From assembly GCA_046331425.1 (NCBI GenBank), contig JAXLQU010000010.1:62001-126000 (forward strand): a stretch of DNA of 64,000 nt, given 5' to 3'. The position numbers and the translations under genes are program-made. The notes under the pieces were generated by a model. It had not been told where the DNA came from. It searched no databases and saw only the letters and a list, made by a program, of their open reading frames with translations. Positions 25,542-35,007 of this stretch are shown one piece after another; positions within the stretch are counted from its first letter, which is position 1, and every line of letters begins with the position of its first letter. This DNA is from JANNUT01 sp046331425. GTDB lineage: Bacteria > Acidobacteriota > Polarisedimenticolia > J045.

Positions 25542-27389
25542 TCAAGCCAGAATCTCGAGCGACGGGTCGATTCGATCCCACAGCCTTCCGCCCAGACGAA
25601 TCACGAGAAACGCGGCGCCCACCGGAGGTGCCGCGGCCAGCAGCCCGAGTAGCGGAAACTCCCAAGCCACAAAGGGTAGATCGAGCCAATGCTGCGTACC
25701 CAGGACCGCGACAACCAGCACTGCCGAGGGGAGCAGCGTCACCAACAGCGCAACCATCAACCCGGCACCGAGCAATATCCGTTGCCCGATCGCCGCTAGT
25801 CCGCGAGCCGTCGTATCGGAAGCGCCGAGCCACCCCGGCCACGCCAGCACAGAGATCGTGTTGAGCGACGCCGACATCAAACAGATCGCCGCCAAGAGCG
25901 GCAGCACTCCAACGGCCGCAAGCCAAGCGACCATCGCCGCCGGCACCCCGAAGCCGGCGCTCCAGGAGTCGAGAATCTCGGGATCCGGGATGCGCGTTCC
26001 GAGCCACAGCGACAAACGCAGGCAGACATCCGCCGAAAGCAGACAGGCCAGGCTGATCACGCCCACCAACCAGGAAGTCACGGCAATACCGACAGAGTAC
26101 GCGGCGACCAGTCGCGCGCCCGAGATCGGCCAGGTTCGCAGCAGATCGCACCGCTGAAGATCGGCGCGCAGGTCGGAGGCTCGAACGAAACCGGCACCCA
26201 GGCAAGCCATCGTGCTGCCTGCGATACCGACGGCGAGCAACACGATCATCAACCACTGCGGCGAGCCCCCCCAACCGCCGGCCGCTGCAATCACAGCGAG
26301 AATTGCGAAGGCGACGATCAAGGCGCGCGCTACGCCGCTGCGAAAGGTCAGCGACAAACTCTTCCACACGATCGCGACTTCCGGCCATCCGGTGGGGGCC
26401 AAGCGAAACGGTTGTCGGCGACGACGGCGCGGGTTCATCTTGATCAGCACTGCGCTGAGTGCACCAGCGGGCGTGTTGACGCGCTCTCCCGCGAGAATCG
26501 GTTCCTCGAATGGTGCGTCGCTTCGCACCAGCCATTCGTAATGAACGACGACCAACACCAGGGCTGGCCAGAGGTGGCGCCACAGGTCCCAGGCACTCAG
26601 CGGCTGCAACGGAGCCAAGGTCCAGTGCATGGGTGCCAACCAAACGACGAGCGATGTATCCGCTCGCCAGTCGCCGAGCGGTTCGGCAACCGACGAGATC
26701 CAGTGCGCGAACCCTGCGGAGATCGGCGTCGAGAATGCAATGCTTCGAACCGCGTCGATCCGGCTCGCCAGCAGCGCCAGCGCCACGATCCAGAACAGTC
26801 CCAGCACAAGATACAAGGCCAGGTAACGACGTCGTGCGCGTAACCGTGAGAGTGTGTCGGTCTGAAGTTTCCACAGGTTGGCAGCCTTCATGTGCCAGTC
26901 GATCAGCGTCAAGGCGACCCAGTACCCCGGCACGGTGATCAAGCGCGCGAGGAGCGGCCCCGGTTTGAACACGATCGGCAAGATGACCGCTGACAACAGG
27001 AGCGGGACCTGCCCTTTGAGGAGTGCGTACCCAATCACCGATCGGCGCGAGATCGGCGCGCTCAGCAAGACGTGTACTTCGGTGTCGTTGAGCGGCAGCA
27101 GAGACTTGCCTCGGGGCAACAACCACGCGAGGGAAAGAAACAGTGCGAGGGCCAGCGCACCGAGCAACATCAGGCCCGAGATCAAGCTGTCGCTGGCGCC
27201 GATCAGATCGACGAGGGTCCGATCGCGCGGAGCCCAGTCACGCCGGTACAACGTGAAAAGACACCAGACCAGGTAGAGCATGCCGATCAATGCACCCACC
27301 AAATACTTGGGTTGGCGCGCCAGGCGCAGCGCTCGACGCAAACGGCCCACGAGACTCTGCACGATGAGTAGGGAAAGCGAGCGGTTCAC
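25542..27389 (-). CDS. multi-span ABC exporter permease
   Basis: A 615-residue membrane protein with about a dozen hydrophobic helices in two halves separated by a long loop near residues 290-350 (ERVNTPAGALSAVLIKMNPRRRRRQPF). The layout resembles ABC-2 type or putative ABC exporter permeases. GTG start at 27389, overlapping the ATPase stop by GTGA, which supports pairing. No duplicated nucleotide-binding domain is present. A long out-of-frame ORF across the same region is an antisense-free shadow and is rejected. Confidence 0.8.
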   Translation of the reverse strand: MNRSLSLLIVQSLVGRLRRALRLARQPKYLVGALIGMLYLVWCLFTLYRRDWAPRDRTLVDLIGASDSLISGLMLLGALALALFLSLAWLLPRGKSLLPLNDTEVHVLLSAPISRRSVIGYALLKGQVPLLLSAVILPIVFKPGPLLARLITVPGYWVALTLIDWHMKAANLWKLQTDTLSRLRARRRYLALYLVLGLFWIVALALLASRIDAVRSIAFSTPISAGFAHWISSVAEPLGDWRADTSLVVWLAPMHWTLAPLQPLSAWDLWRHLWPALVLVVVHYEWLVRSDAPFEEPILAGERVNTPAGALSAVLIKMNPRRRRRQPFRLAPTGWPEVAIVWKSLSLTFRSGVARALIVAFAILAVIAAAGGWGGSPQWLMIVLLAVGIAGSTMACLGAGFVRASDLRADLQRCDLLRTWPISGARLVAAYSVGIAVTSWLVGVISLACLLSADVCLRLSLWLGTRIPDPEILDSWSAGFGVPAAMVAWLAAVGVLPLLAAICLMSASLNTISVLAWPGWLGASDTTARGLAAIGQRILLGAGLMVALLVTLLPSAVLVVAVLGTQHWLDLPFVAWEFPLLGLLAAAPPVGAAFLVIRLGGRLWDRIDPSLEILA

Positions 27390-28120
27390 GGCGACTGGGT
27401 CCCCTCCGTGGCCCGCATGAAGATCTCTTCCAAATCGGCATCGTGCGACAGACCGGGAAGCGCGGCACGAATCTCGGGGAGTGTTCCACAGGCGATCGCG
27501 CAGCCGCTTTTGAGGATCAGCACGCGCGTGCAGATCTCCTCGACCAGCGACAACAGGTGTGAGCTGATCAAGACCGCAGCGCCCGCCGCGGCGGTACGGA
27601 GGATGGTTTCCTTCATGCGGCGCATCGCTGCCGGATCGAGACCGGTGAGCGGCTCATCCAGGACCAGTGCAGAGGGTCGATGCATCAATGCCAGCGTCAC
27701 CATCAACTTCTGCTTCATGCCGCGCGAGAGCTCGGCTGGGAATGCGTCGAGTCTGTCCTCCAACTGGAATTCCCGAAGCAGGGTGGAGCCGCGTTCGGCG
27801 GCATCGGTCACGCCGTAGAGCCGAGCCTGAAACATCAGATGGTCGCGAACCGTGAGGTGCTCGAACAGCTTGGGTTCGTCGGGAATGAACGCCAACGCGC
27901 GCCTGGCCCTGATCGGGGCTTGGATCAGGTCATGGCCGGCGATCTCGATCTGGCCGCTTCCGGCTGGAATCACCCCGCACAAACAGCGCAGCGTGGTGGT
28001 CTTTCCTGCCCCATTGGGACCAACTAGGCCCAGAATCTCTCCGGCCGCGACCGAAAACGACAACCCGTCGACCGCCGCGCGGCTTCCGTAGCTTTTGGTC
28101 AGGGCTTCGATACGAATCAT
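27386..28120 (-). CDS. ABC transporter ATP-binding subunit
   Basis: A 244-residue ATPase with Walker A GPNGAGKT (34-41), signature ELSRGMKQK (where SGG reads SRG), Walker B ALVLDEP, and the H-loop ISSHLLS. This set is typical of ABC-2 exporters (CcmA/DrrA type). Start is the ATG at 28120, with GAAGGAG-rich sequence nearby on the opposite side. It diverges from the ECF sigma gene across 106 bases, which should hold promoters for both directions. With the permease it forms one exporter; two further ABC pairs occur at 31435-35000. Confidence 0.92.
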   Translation of the reverse strand: MIRIEALTKSYGSRAAVDGLSFSVAAGEILGLVGPNGAGKTTTLRCLCGVIPAGSGQIEIAGHDLIQAPIRARRALAFIPDEPKLFEHLTVRDHLMFQARLYGVTDAAERGSTLLREFQLEDRLDAFPAELSRGMKQKLMVTLALMHRPSALVLDEPLTGLDPAAMRRMKETILRTAAAGAAVLISSHLLSLVEEICTRVLILKSGCAIACGTLPEIRAALPGLSHDADLEEIFMRATEGTQSP

Positions 28121-28226
28121 TGAAGGAGCGGGATTGTATTCGCGACCGATGTTCGAAACCTACCGAAGACGGCATTTCAGAGGGTCAGCGGATCGGATGT
28201 AATCCCGGACTTGGAGGCCCGTTCCT

Positions 28227-28808
28227 ATGGCTGAAGACAACCGCAAGGAGGGTCTCGTGCCCGCCGCCACGCGAACACAACCGGTGCCCAGCGGTCCGGT
28301 CGATCTCGAAAGCCTCTACCGCGAGCACCACGCTCTGGTGCTGGCCTGCGCCTACCGGGTCACCGGCGATTCAGCAGAAGCGGAAGACGTACTGCAAACA
28401 GTTTTCATGCGGCTGCTCAACCGCCAGGAATCCCCGGATCTCTCACCCTCTCCGGGCGCGTACCTGAAACGATCGGCAATCAACGCAGCCATCGATGTGG
28501 TGCGCCGGCGGCGTGATTCCAAGCGCGTTTCGATGGAAACGGTTGAACCGTTCCTGGCCGAGGGCCCCTCGACCAGCCCGGAGCAGCGTCAACGCGAAGC
28601 CGAGTTGAAGAGTTGGCTGCGGGGCGCGCTGGGACGGCTGAGTCCTTCGGCTGCCGAAGTCTTCACGCTGCATTTCATCGAAGGTATGGATCACCAAGCC
28701 ATTGCAACTGCGTTGGACATGACGACCAACGCCGTCGCCGTTTTGCTCCATCGCGCTCGGAAGCAGCTGCGCGCAGACCTCGAGGGAGCAAAGGGAGACT
28801 CGCTATGA
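28227..28808 (+). CDS. ECF-type RNA polymerase sigma factor
   Basis: A 193-residue ECF sigma-70 factor. Region 2 (LESLYREHHALVLACAYRVTGDSAEAEDVLQTVFMRLL, about 28-66) and region 4 (LSPSAAEVFTLHFIEGMDHQAIATALDMTTNAVAVLLHRARKQLRADL, about 137-185) are complete. The adjacent coupled gene encodes its likely anti-sigma factor. A GGAGG lies 9 bases upstream of the ATG. A sequence resembling an ECF -35 element (GAAACC, 28155-28160) is present in the short divergent region, but the matching -10 is uncertain, so auto-regulation is only a suggestion. Confidence 0.93.
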   Translation: MAEDNRKEGLVPAATRTQPVPSGPVDLESLYREHHALVLACAYRVTGDSAEAEDVLQTVFMRLLNRQESPDLSPSPGAYLKRSAINAAIDVVRRRRDSKRVSMETVEPFLAEGPSTSPEQRQREAELKSWLRGALGRLSPSAAEVFTLHFIEGMDHQAIATALDMTTNAVAVLLHRARKQLRADLEGAKGDSL

Positions 28809-31435
28809 ATATCAACGACAAAGACTTCGACGCGCTGCTCGACCGCGCTGCCCAGGCTGCCCGACAGGATTCGATCAGCCCCGCCGATGAATCGGCGGCA
28901 CGCGATCGGGTGTGGGCCAAGCTGCAGGCAGCCAGTGCTCAACAACGACCGGCTGCACCGATGATCGAGGGGTGCGAGGCGTTCCAAGCGCTGATGCCGG
29001 CGGCGCTCGCCGGATCGCTGCGCGCTGGCGAGAAGGTTCTGTTCGACGATCATCTGTCGGGGTGCGCAGCCTGTCGCCGCGCGTACTCGCGAGCCAAGAT
29101 CGGCCTCACAGTGGTCGATGGCGGCGAGAAGCCCGCGCGTACGACCTCGGCCACTGGATGGCGTTCGCTCGCAGCAGCCGCGGCGATCGTGGTGCTTGTC
29201 GGTGTGGGTGCTTGGGTCGGGCGCGATCTGCTCAAGAGTTCTCCTGACCGCGCGTTCGTCACCGAAGCGCCGGGCGGGATGATTCGACTCGGCTCCGATA
29301 TTCGGCCGGTGAGTCAGGGCTCGTCGCTGAGTTACGGTCAAACGATTCGCACGCCGAAGGACCATGGCGCATTGCTGACGTTGCAAGATGGTTCCCGGAT
29401 CGAACTGCGCGAGCGGACCGAACTCGCGCTCGGCACGCGCGGCCATGACACCGACATCCGGTTGACCCGCGGCAACATCATCGTGGAAGCAAGCAAGCAG
29501 GGCTCCGGACATCTGTGGGTCACAACCGATGACGCGCGTGTTGCGGTTGTCGGAACCGTGTTTACCGTCACGCACGGACTCGGCGGCTCACGCGTCAGCG
29601 TGCTGGAAGGACGTGTCGAGGTCGACGAGCACAGCACCGAACACGTGTTGCTGCCGGGTGATCAAGTCAGCACGGCCGTCGGCGCCGATCGCGTCCCGCT
29701 GCGCGACGAGATCGAATGGAGCGCGCATCGCGCCACGCACGAGGCGCTTCTGGCCGAGCTACAGCAGTTGGCCAAGGAGATCGATGCGATTCCGGCAAAG
29801 TCGGCCCGCACCTCGACTCGATTGCTGGACCTGATGCCGGCCAACCTGGCGTTCTTCGGTTCGGTCCCGAACATCACCGACACTGTCGGTGAAGCGCATC
29901 GGCTGTTCCTCTCTCACCTCGCCTCGAGTCCGGCGCTGGCGCAGTGGTGGCAGCAACATGATGGCGGTCAGGTCGGGGCAGAGCTCGACGCATCGATTGC
30001 GCGCGTGCGCGCCTTCGGCGATCGGATCGGCGATGAAATCGCGATCGGCGCGATGCTCAAGCCGGATGGCTCGTTCGACACGTTGCTGGTTCTGACCACG
30101 CTGAAACAGCCGCAAGAATTCCCCGCGTTCCTGAGCCAACAGTTGAGCGAAATCGAAGCCAAGCTCGAGCAACAGGGGGCGGCGGTCGCCGATGGACTCC
30201 CGGTGCGCTTGGTAGCGAACGCCGACATGCTCGCAAGCCTGACGTCCGCCTCACACGGCGATGCACTCTACCTGTTCCAGCAAGACGATCTGTTGGTCGC
30301 CTCGCCATCGCCGGCGGCGCTGCTTGCGTTCACGACTCGAAGCCAAGAGTCGACAGCCGCCGTCTCGCCGCTGCGTTCGGCACTCGTCGAGCGCTATCGG
30401 CGCGGCGTGAGTTGGATCGGCGGTGCCGACCTGGCCCAGTTGCTGAGCCGCGTGCGTCAGCATGAAGACACCGAATCGCTTCAGAACAGCGGCGTCTTGG
30501 ATGCAAGTCACCTGATTGTCGAGAGCCGTGGCAAGGAGTTCGAGGCCACGCTCGCCTTCTCTGGGCCTCGTCACCACATCGCTGCCTGGCTGGCGGAGCC
30601 GGCCGCCATGGGTGCCATCGACTTCGTATCACCCAACGCTTACTTCGCGACCACTGCGGTCTTCAAAGACCCGGCGTCGATGCTGGCCGATCTCGACAGC
30701 GTCGCGCACGATCAGGCGGCCGGTGCGACCAGGTTCTTCGCGGAGTTCCAGCGGGCCGCCGGCGTCGATCTACGACAGGAGCTTTTCGCAGCGCTGGGCG
30801 GCGAGATGGCCTTCGCGATCGACGGCCCCGTCGTTCCGGTACCCGCCTGGAAGTTGGTGTTGGAAACCTACGATTCAGAAGCGTTGCAGCACGCCATCGA
30901 GGCCTTGGTCACGAACGCCAATCAGCAACTGCAACAAAGCGACCGGCCGTTACGCATCGCGCTTTCGTCGCAGGTTTCGGGTGGTCGAACGATCTACTCG
31001 CTTGCAACCGCCGATGGGAGTTTCGGGATCAGCTACACATTCGTGGATGGCTACTGGGTGATTGCATCGCAACTGCCAGTGTTGCAACGAGCGATCGATG
31101 ACCGCGCATCGGGTCTGGTACTGGTCCGCTCGGGGCAGTTCGAATCGCTGTGGCCGACGAACGCACGCCGAGACGTCTCCGCGTTCGTCTACTCAAACCT
31201 GGGCTCGCTGATGCAGACGATGCAGAGCGCCGGATCGGCCGCCGGCTTGAGCGCCGATGCCAAACAGACTCTGAAAACCCTGGCCGGCCAGGGTGTTCCC
31301 TCGCTCCAATGGGCCACGGGCGAGTCACAAAGTATTACGATGGGCGGCACCGGACCGAGCCTGGCAGGGTCGATGCTCTCCAGCTTTCTCGGCGCGAATG
31401 CCGTCACTGCGGTAACCGAACCCGAGGTTGAGTGA
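28805..31435 (+). CDS. giant anti-sigma factor: zinc finger, FecR and DUF3352-like domains
   Basis: An 876-residue membrane protein, ATGA-coupled to the sigma gene. Order: cytoplasmic zinc-finger anti-sigma domain (C57, then H83-x3-C87-x2-C90), one transmembrane helix (about 120-140), a periplasmic FecR domain (about 150-300, AVVGTVFTVTHGLGGSRVSVLEGRVEV), then about 570 residues resembling DUF3352-type proteins (LLDLMPANLAFFGSVPNITDTV onward). Ordinary anti-sigma factors are 200-350 residues, so the very large extracytoplasmic part is unusual and may sense envelope proteins or lipids. Start is fixed by the overlap; a longer open frame upstream lies inside the sigma gene. Confidence 0.88.
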   Translation: MNINDKDFDALLDRAAQAARQDSISPADESAARDRVWAKLQAASAQQRPAAPMIEGCEAFQALMPAALAGSLRAGEKVLFDDHLSGCAACRRAYSRAKIGLTVVDGGEKPARTTSATGWRSLAAAAAIVVLVGVGAWVGRDLLKSSPDRAFVTEAPGGMIRLGSDIRPVSQGSSLSYGQTIRTPKDHGALLTLQDGSRIELRERTELALGTRGHDTDIRLTRGNIIVEASKQGSGHLWVTTDDARVAVVGTVFTVTHGLGGSRVSVLEGRVEVDEHSTEHVLLPGDQVSTAVGADRVPLRDEIEWSAHRATHEALLAELQQLAKEIDAIPAKSARTSTRLLDLMPANLAFFGSVPNITDTVGEAHRLFLSHLASSPALAQWWQQHDGGQVGAELDASIARVRAFGDRIGDEIAIGAMLKPDGSFDTLLVLTTLKQPQEFPAFLSQQLSEIEAKLEQQGAAVADGLPVRLVANADMLASLTSASHGDALYLFQQDDLLVASPSPAALLAFTTRSQESTAAVSPLRSALVERYRRGVSWIGGADLAQLLSRVRQHEDTESLQNSGVLDASHLIVESRGKEFEATLAFSGPRHHIAAWLAEPAAMGAIDFVSPNAYFATTAVFKDPASMLADLDSVAHDQAAGATRFFAEFQRAAGVDLRQELFAALGGEMAFAIDGPVVPVPAWKLVLETYDSEALQHAIEALVTNANQQLQQSDRPLRIALSSQVSGGRTIYSLATADGSFGISYTFVDGYWVIASQLPVLQRAIDDRASGLVLVRSGQFESLWPTNARRDVSAFVYSNLGSLMQTMQSAGSAAGLSADAKQTLKTLAGQGVPSLQWATGESQSITMGGTGPSLAGSMLSSFLGANAVTAVTEPEVE

Positions 31436-32364
31436 TGAGTTCAGTGGTTCAGTTCGAGAAACTCGAGGTTCGCTTTGGCAAGCGCCGCATCCTGAATGGA
31501 ATCAGCGCCGCTCTGAAGGGCAAGTCGATCGGCTTGCTGGGACCCAATGGTGCCGGCAAGACCACGTTGCTCCACACGCTCTTGGGGTTTCACAAACCCT
31601 GGAGTGGAACCGTTACGTTGTTTGGAAAGTCGATCCACGAGGCGCCGCGCGAGATGCGGCGCCTCGTTGGCTACATGCCCGAGAACGACGCCTTCATCGC
31701 CGGGATGTCGGCCGTGCGCTTCCTCCGACTGATGGGTGAGTTGTCCGGCCTCCCCGCCAAGCATGCGCTCGAGCGTGCGCACGAAACGCTGTTCTACGTG
31801 GGCCTGGGTGAGGCGCGATATCGCAATCTGGAAACCTACTCGCTGGGAATGAAGCAGATGGCCAAGTTGGCCCAGGCGATCATCCACGGTCCAAAACTCT
31901 TGATACTCGATGAGCCGACAAACGGGCTCGATCCTCCGCATCGCGCGCGGATGATCGAGTTGATCCGCGAAATTCGCGAGCAGGGAGACATGACGCTGAT
32001 CCTTTCGTCGCATCTGCTTCGCGATGTCGAGGAGTGCTGTGAAGAGGTGTTGGTGCTCAAGGAGGGCGACGTCGTAGCGCATTCCGACCTTGCCGCCGAG
32101 CGAAACGCCAATCGACGGCTGCTCGAACTGGAAACCGTGGGCGACAACGCCGGCTTCGCGGCCGCGCTTACCGCTCTCGGTTGCACGCTGGCAACTTCGG
32201 GCAAGAGAGGCATGAAAGTCGTGCTCCCAGAGCGCATCGAGATTCGCGACCTTTATCAGGCTGCCGCCGCACGGGATGTTCAGATCCGGCGACTCGCGCC
32301 CAAGGAGACCTCGCTCGAGGAGATCTTCCTCAAGGCGATGGGAGAGACCCATGGCAGTCTATGA
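31435..32364 (+). CDS. ABC transporter ATP-binding subunit (pair 1)
   Basis: A 309-residue ABC-2 type ATPase: Walker A GPNGAGKT (36-43), signature YSLGMKQM, Walker B LLILDEP, H-loop LSSHLLRD, with a C-terminal regulatory extension of about 90 residues after 220. The ATG at 31435 shares one base with the anti-sigma TGA; an in-frame GTG three bases earlier is equally possible. Its stop lies inside the permease start region (14-base overlap), so the pair is coupled. Confidence 0.92.
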   Translation: MSSVVQFEKLEVRFGKRRILNGISAALKGKSIGLLGPNGAGKTTLLHTLLGFHKPWSGTVTLFGKSIHEAPREMRRLVGYMPENDAFIAGMSAVRFLRLMGELSGLPAKHALERAHETLFYVGLGEARYRNLETYSLGMKQMAKLAQAIIHGPKLLILDEPTNGLDPPHRARMIELIREIREQGDMTLILSSHLLRDVEECCEEVLVLKEGDVVAHSDLAAERNANRRLLELETVGDNAGFAAALTALGCTLATSGKRGMKVVLPERIEIRDLYQAAAARDVQIRRLAPKETSLEEIFLKAMGETHGSL

Positions 32365-33232
32365 GCGCCGTTATCGTGCCTACGACGGCCCGGAGACGGC
32401 GACCTGGTCGCGATTCCTGATTCCGACACGCTATGCCTTTCAACGGCTGTTTGAATCCAAAGGCTTGCTGTTCTTCTTGGTGCTCTGCTCTTTCTTTCCG
32501 GTGGGTTGCACGTTCTACGTCTACATCGTGAACAACCTCTCGAGGTTGGCGGCGTTGGGAATCGAGATCACGGGCAGCAACACGACGATCGGCCCGAATT
32601 TCTTCCTCGTTTTTTTCGAGGTTCAAGCCACGGTGCTTGGAATGGTGCTGACACTCATCGTCGGGCCAGGTGTGGTGAGTCCGGATTTGGCCAACAACGG
32701 CTTGCCGCTCTACTTGGTGCGCCCGTTCAGCAAATGGGAGTACGCACTCGGGAAGCTGCTTGTCTTGGTATCGATGCTATCCCTGATTACCTGGCTGCCG
32801 GCGTTGCTGTTGTTCGGTATGCAGGTGATGCTCGCCGGCGGGACGTGGCTGTGGGACAACCTCGGGCTGCTCGCTGGAATCGTGACGATTGGCCTGATCC
32901 AGTGTGTGATCTACGCGCTGGTCGCCACCGCGGTCTCAGCCACTGTCAAGTGGCGCCCCGTCGCTGCGGCTTTGCTGTTCGCGATCTTCGCGATGGGGAG
33001 TGCCCTCGGCTTGGCGATGAGCGGAATTCTCGGGAGTCCCTACGGCTCACTGCTCGATGTGCAGCACGTTCTTCGGACCCTGCGACGCGCGGCGTTCGGA
33101 GGTGATTTGCCGATCAACGCGGAACAGGGAGTGATCCCGGTGCCCGCCTGCGTCGTCATGCTCGCGATCGTGACGCTGCTCTGCCTATGGCAACTCTCGC
33201 GTCGTCTCAAGGCCTATGAGGTGGTGCGATGA
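32351..33232 (+). CDS. ABC-2 type permease (pair 1)
   Basis: A 293-residue membrane protein with about six helices (SKGLLFFLVLCSFFPVGCTFYV, FFLVFFEVQATVLGMVLTLIV, LLVLVSMLSLITWLPALLLFG, LLAGIVTIGLIQCVIYALV, VAAALLFAIFAMGSALGLAM, ACVVMLAIVTLLCLWQL). The PLYLVRPFSKWEYALGK loop is typical of ABC-2 permeases. Start chosen at ATG 32351, with GGAGAG four bases upstream, inside the end of the ATPase gene. The sequence ends with ATGA coupling to the next ATPase. Confidence 0.85.
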   Translation: MAVYERRYRAYDGPETATWSRFLIPTRYAFQRLFESKGLLFFLVLCSFFPVGCTFYVYIVNNLSRLAALGIEITGSNTTIGPNFFLVFFEVQATVLGMVLTLIVGPGVVSPDLANNGLPLYLVRPFSKWEYALGKLLVLVSMLSLITWLPALLLFGMQVMLAGGTWLWDNLGLLAGIVTIGLIQCVIYALVATAVSATVKWRPVAAALLFAIFAMGSALGLAMSGILGSPYGSLLDVQHVLRTLRRAAFGGDLPINAEQGVIPVPACVVMLAIVTLLCLWQLSRRLKAYEVVR

Positions 33233-34182
33233 CCACCGGCTCGACGACGATCATTTTCGACAACGTCTCGAAGTTCTACGGCGAGACGTTGGGTGTGAAT
33301 CGAGTCAAGCTCGCGCTACCGCCGGGGATCACAAGTTTGGTCGGCCCGAATGGCTCCGGCAAAAGCACGTTGATGAATCTGATGACGGGCCTTTTGTTCC
33401 CCACCGAAGGCTCGATCCTGGTACGCGGTACATCGCCGTTGAAACCGGAGTCGTTGTTTCGGCAACTCGGGTACTGCACCCAGTACGACAGTTTTCCGCC
33501 GGGGATCACCGGCTGGCGCTATGTCTTCGGCTTGATGCTGCTCCACGGCCATGGCGATGCGTGGGCGCGCGAACGGGCCGAGGCGGCGATCGAACTCGTC
33601 GGCCTCACCAAGGACTGCCGCCGACGGATCGGCGCCTACAGCAAGGGAATGCGTCAGCGAATCAAACTCGCCGGCGCCATCGCCCACGACCCGGCGGTGC
33701 TGATCCTCGACGAGCCGCTCAACGGCCTCGATCCGATGGCGCGCTCCGAGATCATCGGGTTGATGCGGAAACTCGCTGGCGAGGGCAAACACATCATTCT
33801 CTCGAGCCACATCCTGCACGAGGTCGACATCGTCTCGGATCAGGTCGTGATGCTCAACGAAGGGTACGTCGTCGCCGAGGGTGAAATTCGAACTGTTCGT
33901 CAAGAGGTAAAGGCGGTGCCGCTACAGGTTACGGTACGGTGCGACCGGCCATCGGAACTCGCCTCGATGATGATTCAGAGCGATAGCATCGTAGAGGTCC
34001 GCATGCATCCAGACCGACGCGGCTTGCTGGTACGGACGGAGGATGCCGATCGGTTCTACCTCGCGCTCAACAAAGCTGTGGTCGACCACAACGTAACGGT
34101 TGAGTCGATCAGCCCGGCCGATGACGACGTGCAGTCGGTCTATCAGTACCTGATCAACGACAATCGCGGAGCGAACCAGTGA
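33229..34182 (+). CDS. ABC transporter ATP-binding subunit (pair 2)
   Basis: A 317-residue ABC-2 type ATPase with Walker A GPNGSGKS, signature YSKGMRQR, Walker B VLILDEPLNGLDP, and H-loop LSSHILHE. It differs from pair 1 in sequence and in a 90-residue C-terminal domain. ATGA overlap with the preceding permease and GTGA overlap with the next one, so all four transporter genes form one translational unit behind the sigma/anti-sigma pair. Two ATPase/permease pairs may make one heteromeric transporter or two. Confidence 0.92.
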   Translation: MTTGSTTIIFDNVSKFYGETLGVNRVKLALPPGITSLVGPNGSGKSTLMNLMTGLLFPTEGSILVRGTSPLKPESLFRQLGYCTQYDSFPPGITGWRYVFGLMLLHGHGDAWARERAEAAIELVGLTKDCRRRIGAYSKGMRQRIKLAGAIAHDPAVLILDEPLNGLDPMARSEIIGLMRKLAGEGKHIILSSHILHEVDIVSDQVVMLNEGYVVAEGEIRTVRQEVKAVPLQVTVRCDRPSELASMMIQSDSIVEVRMHPDRRGLLVRTEDADRFYLALNKAVVDHNVTVESISPADDDVQSVYQYLINDNRGANQ

Positions 34183-35000
34183 GCAGCAGCGGCGAAACAC
34201 CCTGGGGCTTGTGGGGTCGGCAAGTCTTCGCAGTATTGCGGCTCGAGATCCTGCGCGCGTTTCTCGGGAAGCGCGCGATTCTGCTGTACCTGCTGGCGGG
34301 CGTGGGGTTGGTTCCCTTCGTGGTGAGGCTGATCGCGGTAACGCTGAATCTCGATGATCTCGGTACGTTGACCAACTCGATTCAGGCCTACGCCGTGATC
34401 TGGAACGTTCTCATACTCCGCATCTCGCTCTATCTGGGCTCTGTCTGGGTCTTCATGAACCTCATACGGGGCGATATTCTCGATCGCACGCTGCATCTGT
34501 ACTTTCTGGCCCCTGTGCGACGCGACGTGCTCTTAGCCGCCAAGTTTGTCGCGGGACTGGCAGTCACGGTTCCGACCTTCTGTGCAGTGACCGTAGTGAC
34601 GCACGTGCTGACCTACTCCCTGCACGGCGAGATCCTCTCGACTGTGCTGCTTGGACACCTCAGTGCCTATCTGGCTGCAACGGCGATGGCGTGCCTGGGG
34701 TATGGCGCGTTGTTCCTGCTGATTGGGATGCTGGTTCGAAACCCGATCATCCCAGCGTTGGCCGTCGCCGGATGGGAGTTCCTCAACCCGTTCCTGCCTG
34801 CCCTACTGAAGAAGTTCAGCGTCGTCCACTACGTCACGTCGCTCACGCCGGTAAAGCCGCCGGAAGGCGCGCTGGCGATCCTGGCCAATCCCACGCCCTG
34901 GTACTTCTCTCTGCCTGGGCTGCTGCTATTCACCGCGTTGGTGCTGTGGGTCGGATCCCGACGGGTGAAGCGACTCGAGATCAGTTACGGCGGGGATTGA
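34179..35000 (+). CDS. ABC-2 type permease (pair 2)
   Basis: A 273-residue membrane protein with about six helices (ILLYLLAGVGLVPFVVRLIAV, ISLYLGSVWVFMNLI, FVAGLAVTVPTFCAVTVVTHVL, LSAYLAATAMACLGYGALFLLIGMLV, IIPALAVAGWEFLNPFLPAL, SLPGLLLFTALVLWVG). GTG start overlapping the ATPase stop. It is the last gene of the sigma/anti-sigma operon and converges on the DUF2341/type-3 repeat gene with only 7 bases between stops. Confidence 0.82.
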   Translation: MSSSGETPWGLWGRQVFAVLRLEILRAFLGKRAILLYLLAGVGLVPFVVRLIAVTLNLDDLGTLTNSIQAYAVIWNVLILRISLYLGSVWVFMNLIRGDILDRTLHLYFLAPVRRDVLLAAKFVAGLAVTVPTFCAVTVVTHVLTYSLHGEILSTVLLGHLSAYLAATAMACLGYGALFLLIGMLVRNPIIPALAVAGWEFLNPFLPALLKKFSVVHYVTSLTPVKPPEGALAILANPTPWYFSLPGLLLFTALVLWVGSRRVKRLEISYGGD

Positions 35001-35007
35001 CAGCCAC

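Noticed and set aside
25459..27126. A 555-residue minus-strand frame overlapping the ABC permease
   Set aside because: Arg/Gly/Ala-rich with no hydrophobic pattern; the other frame has clear membrane helices and GTGA coupling to its ATPase.
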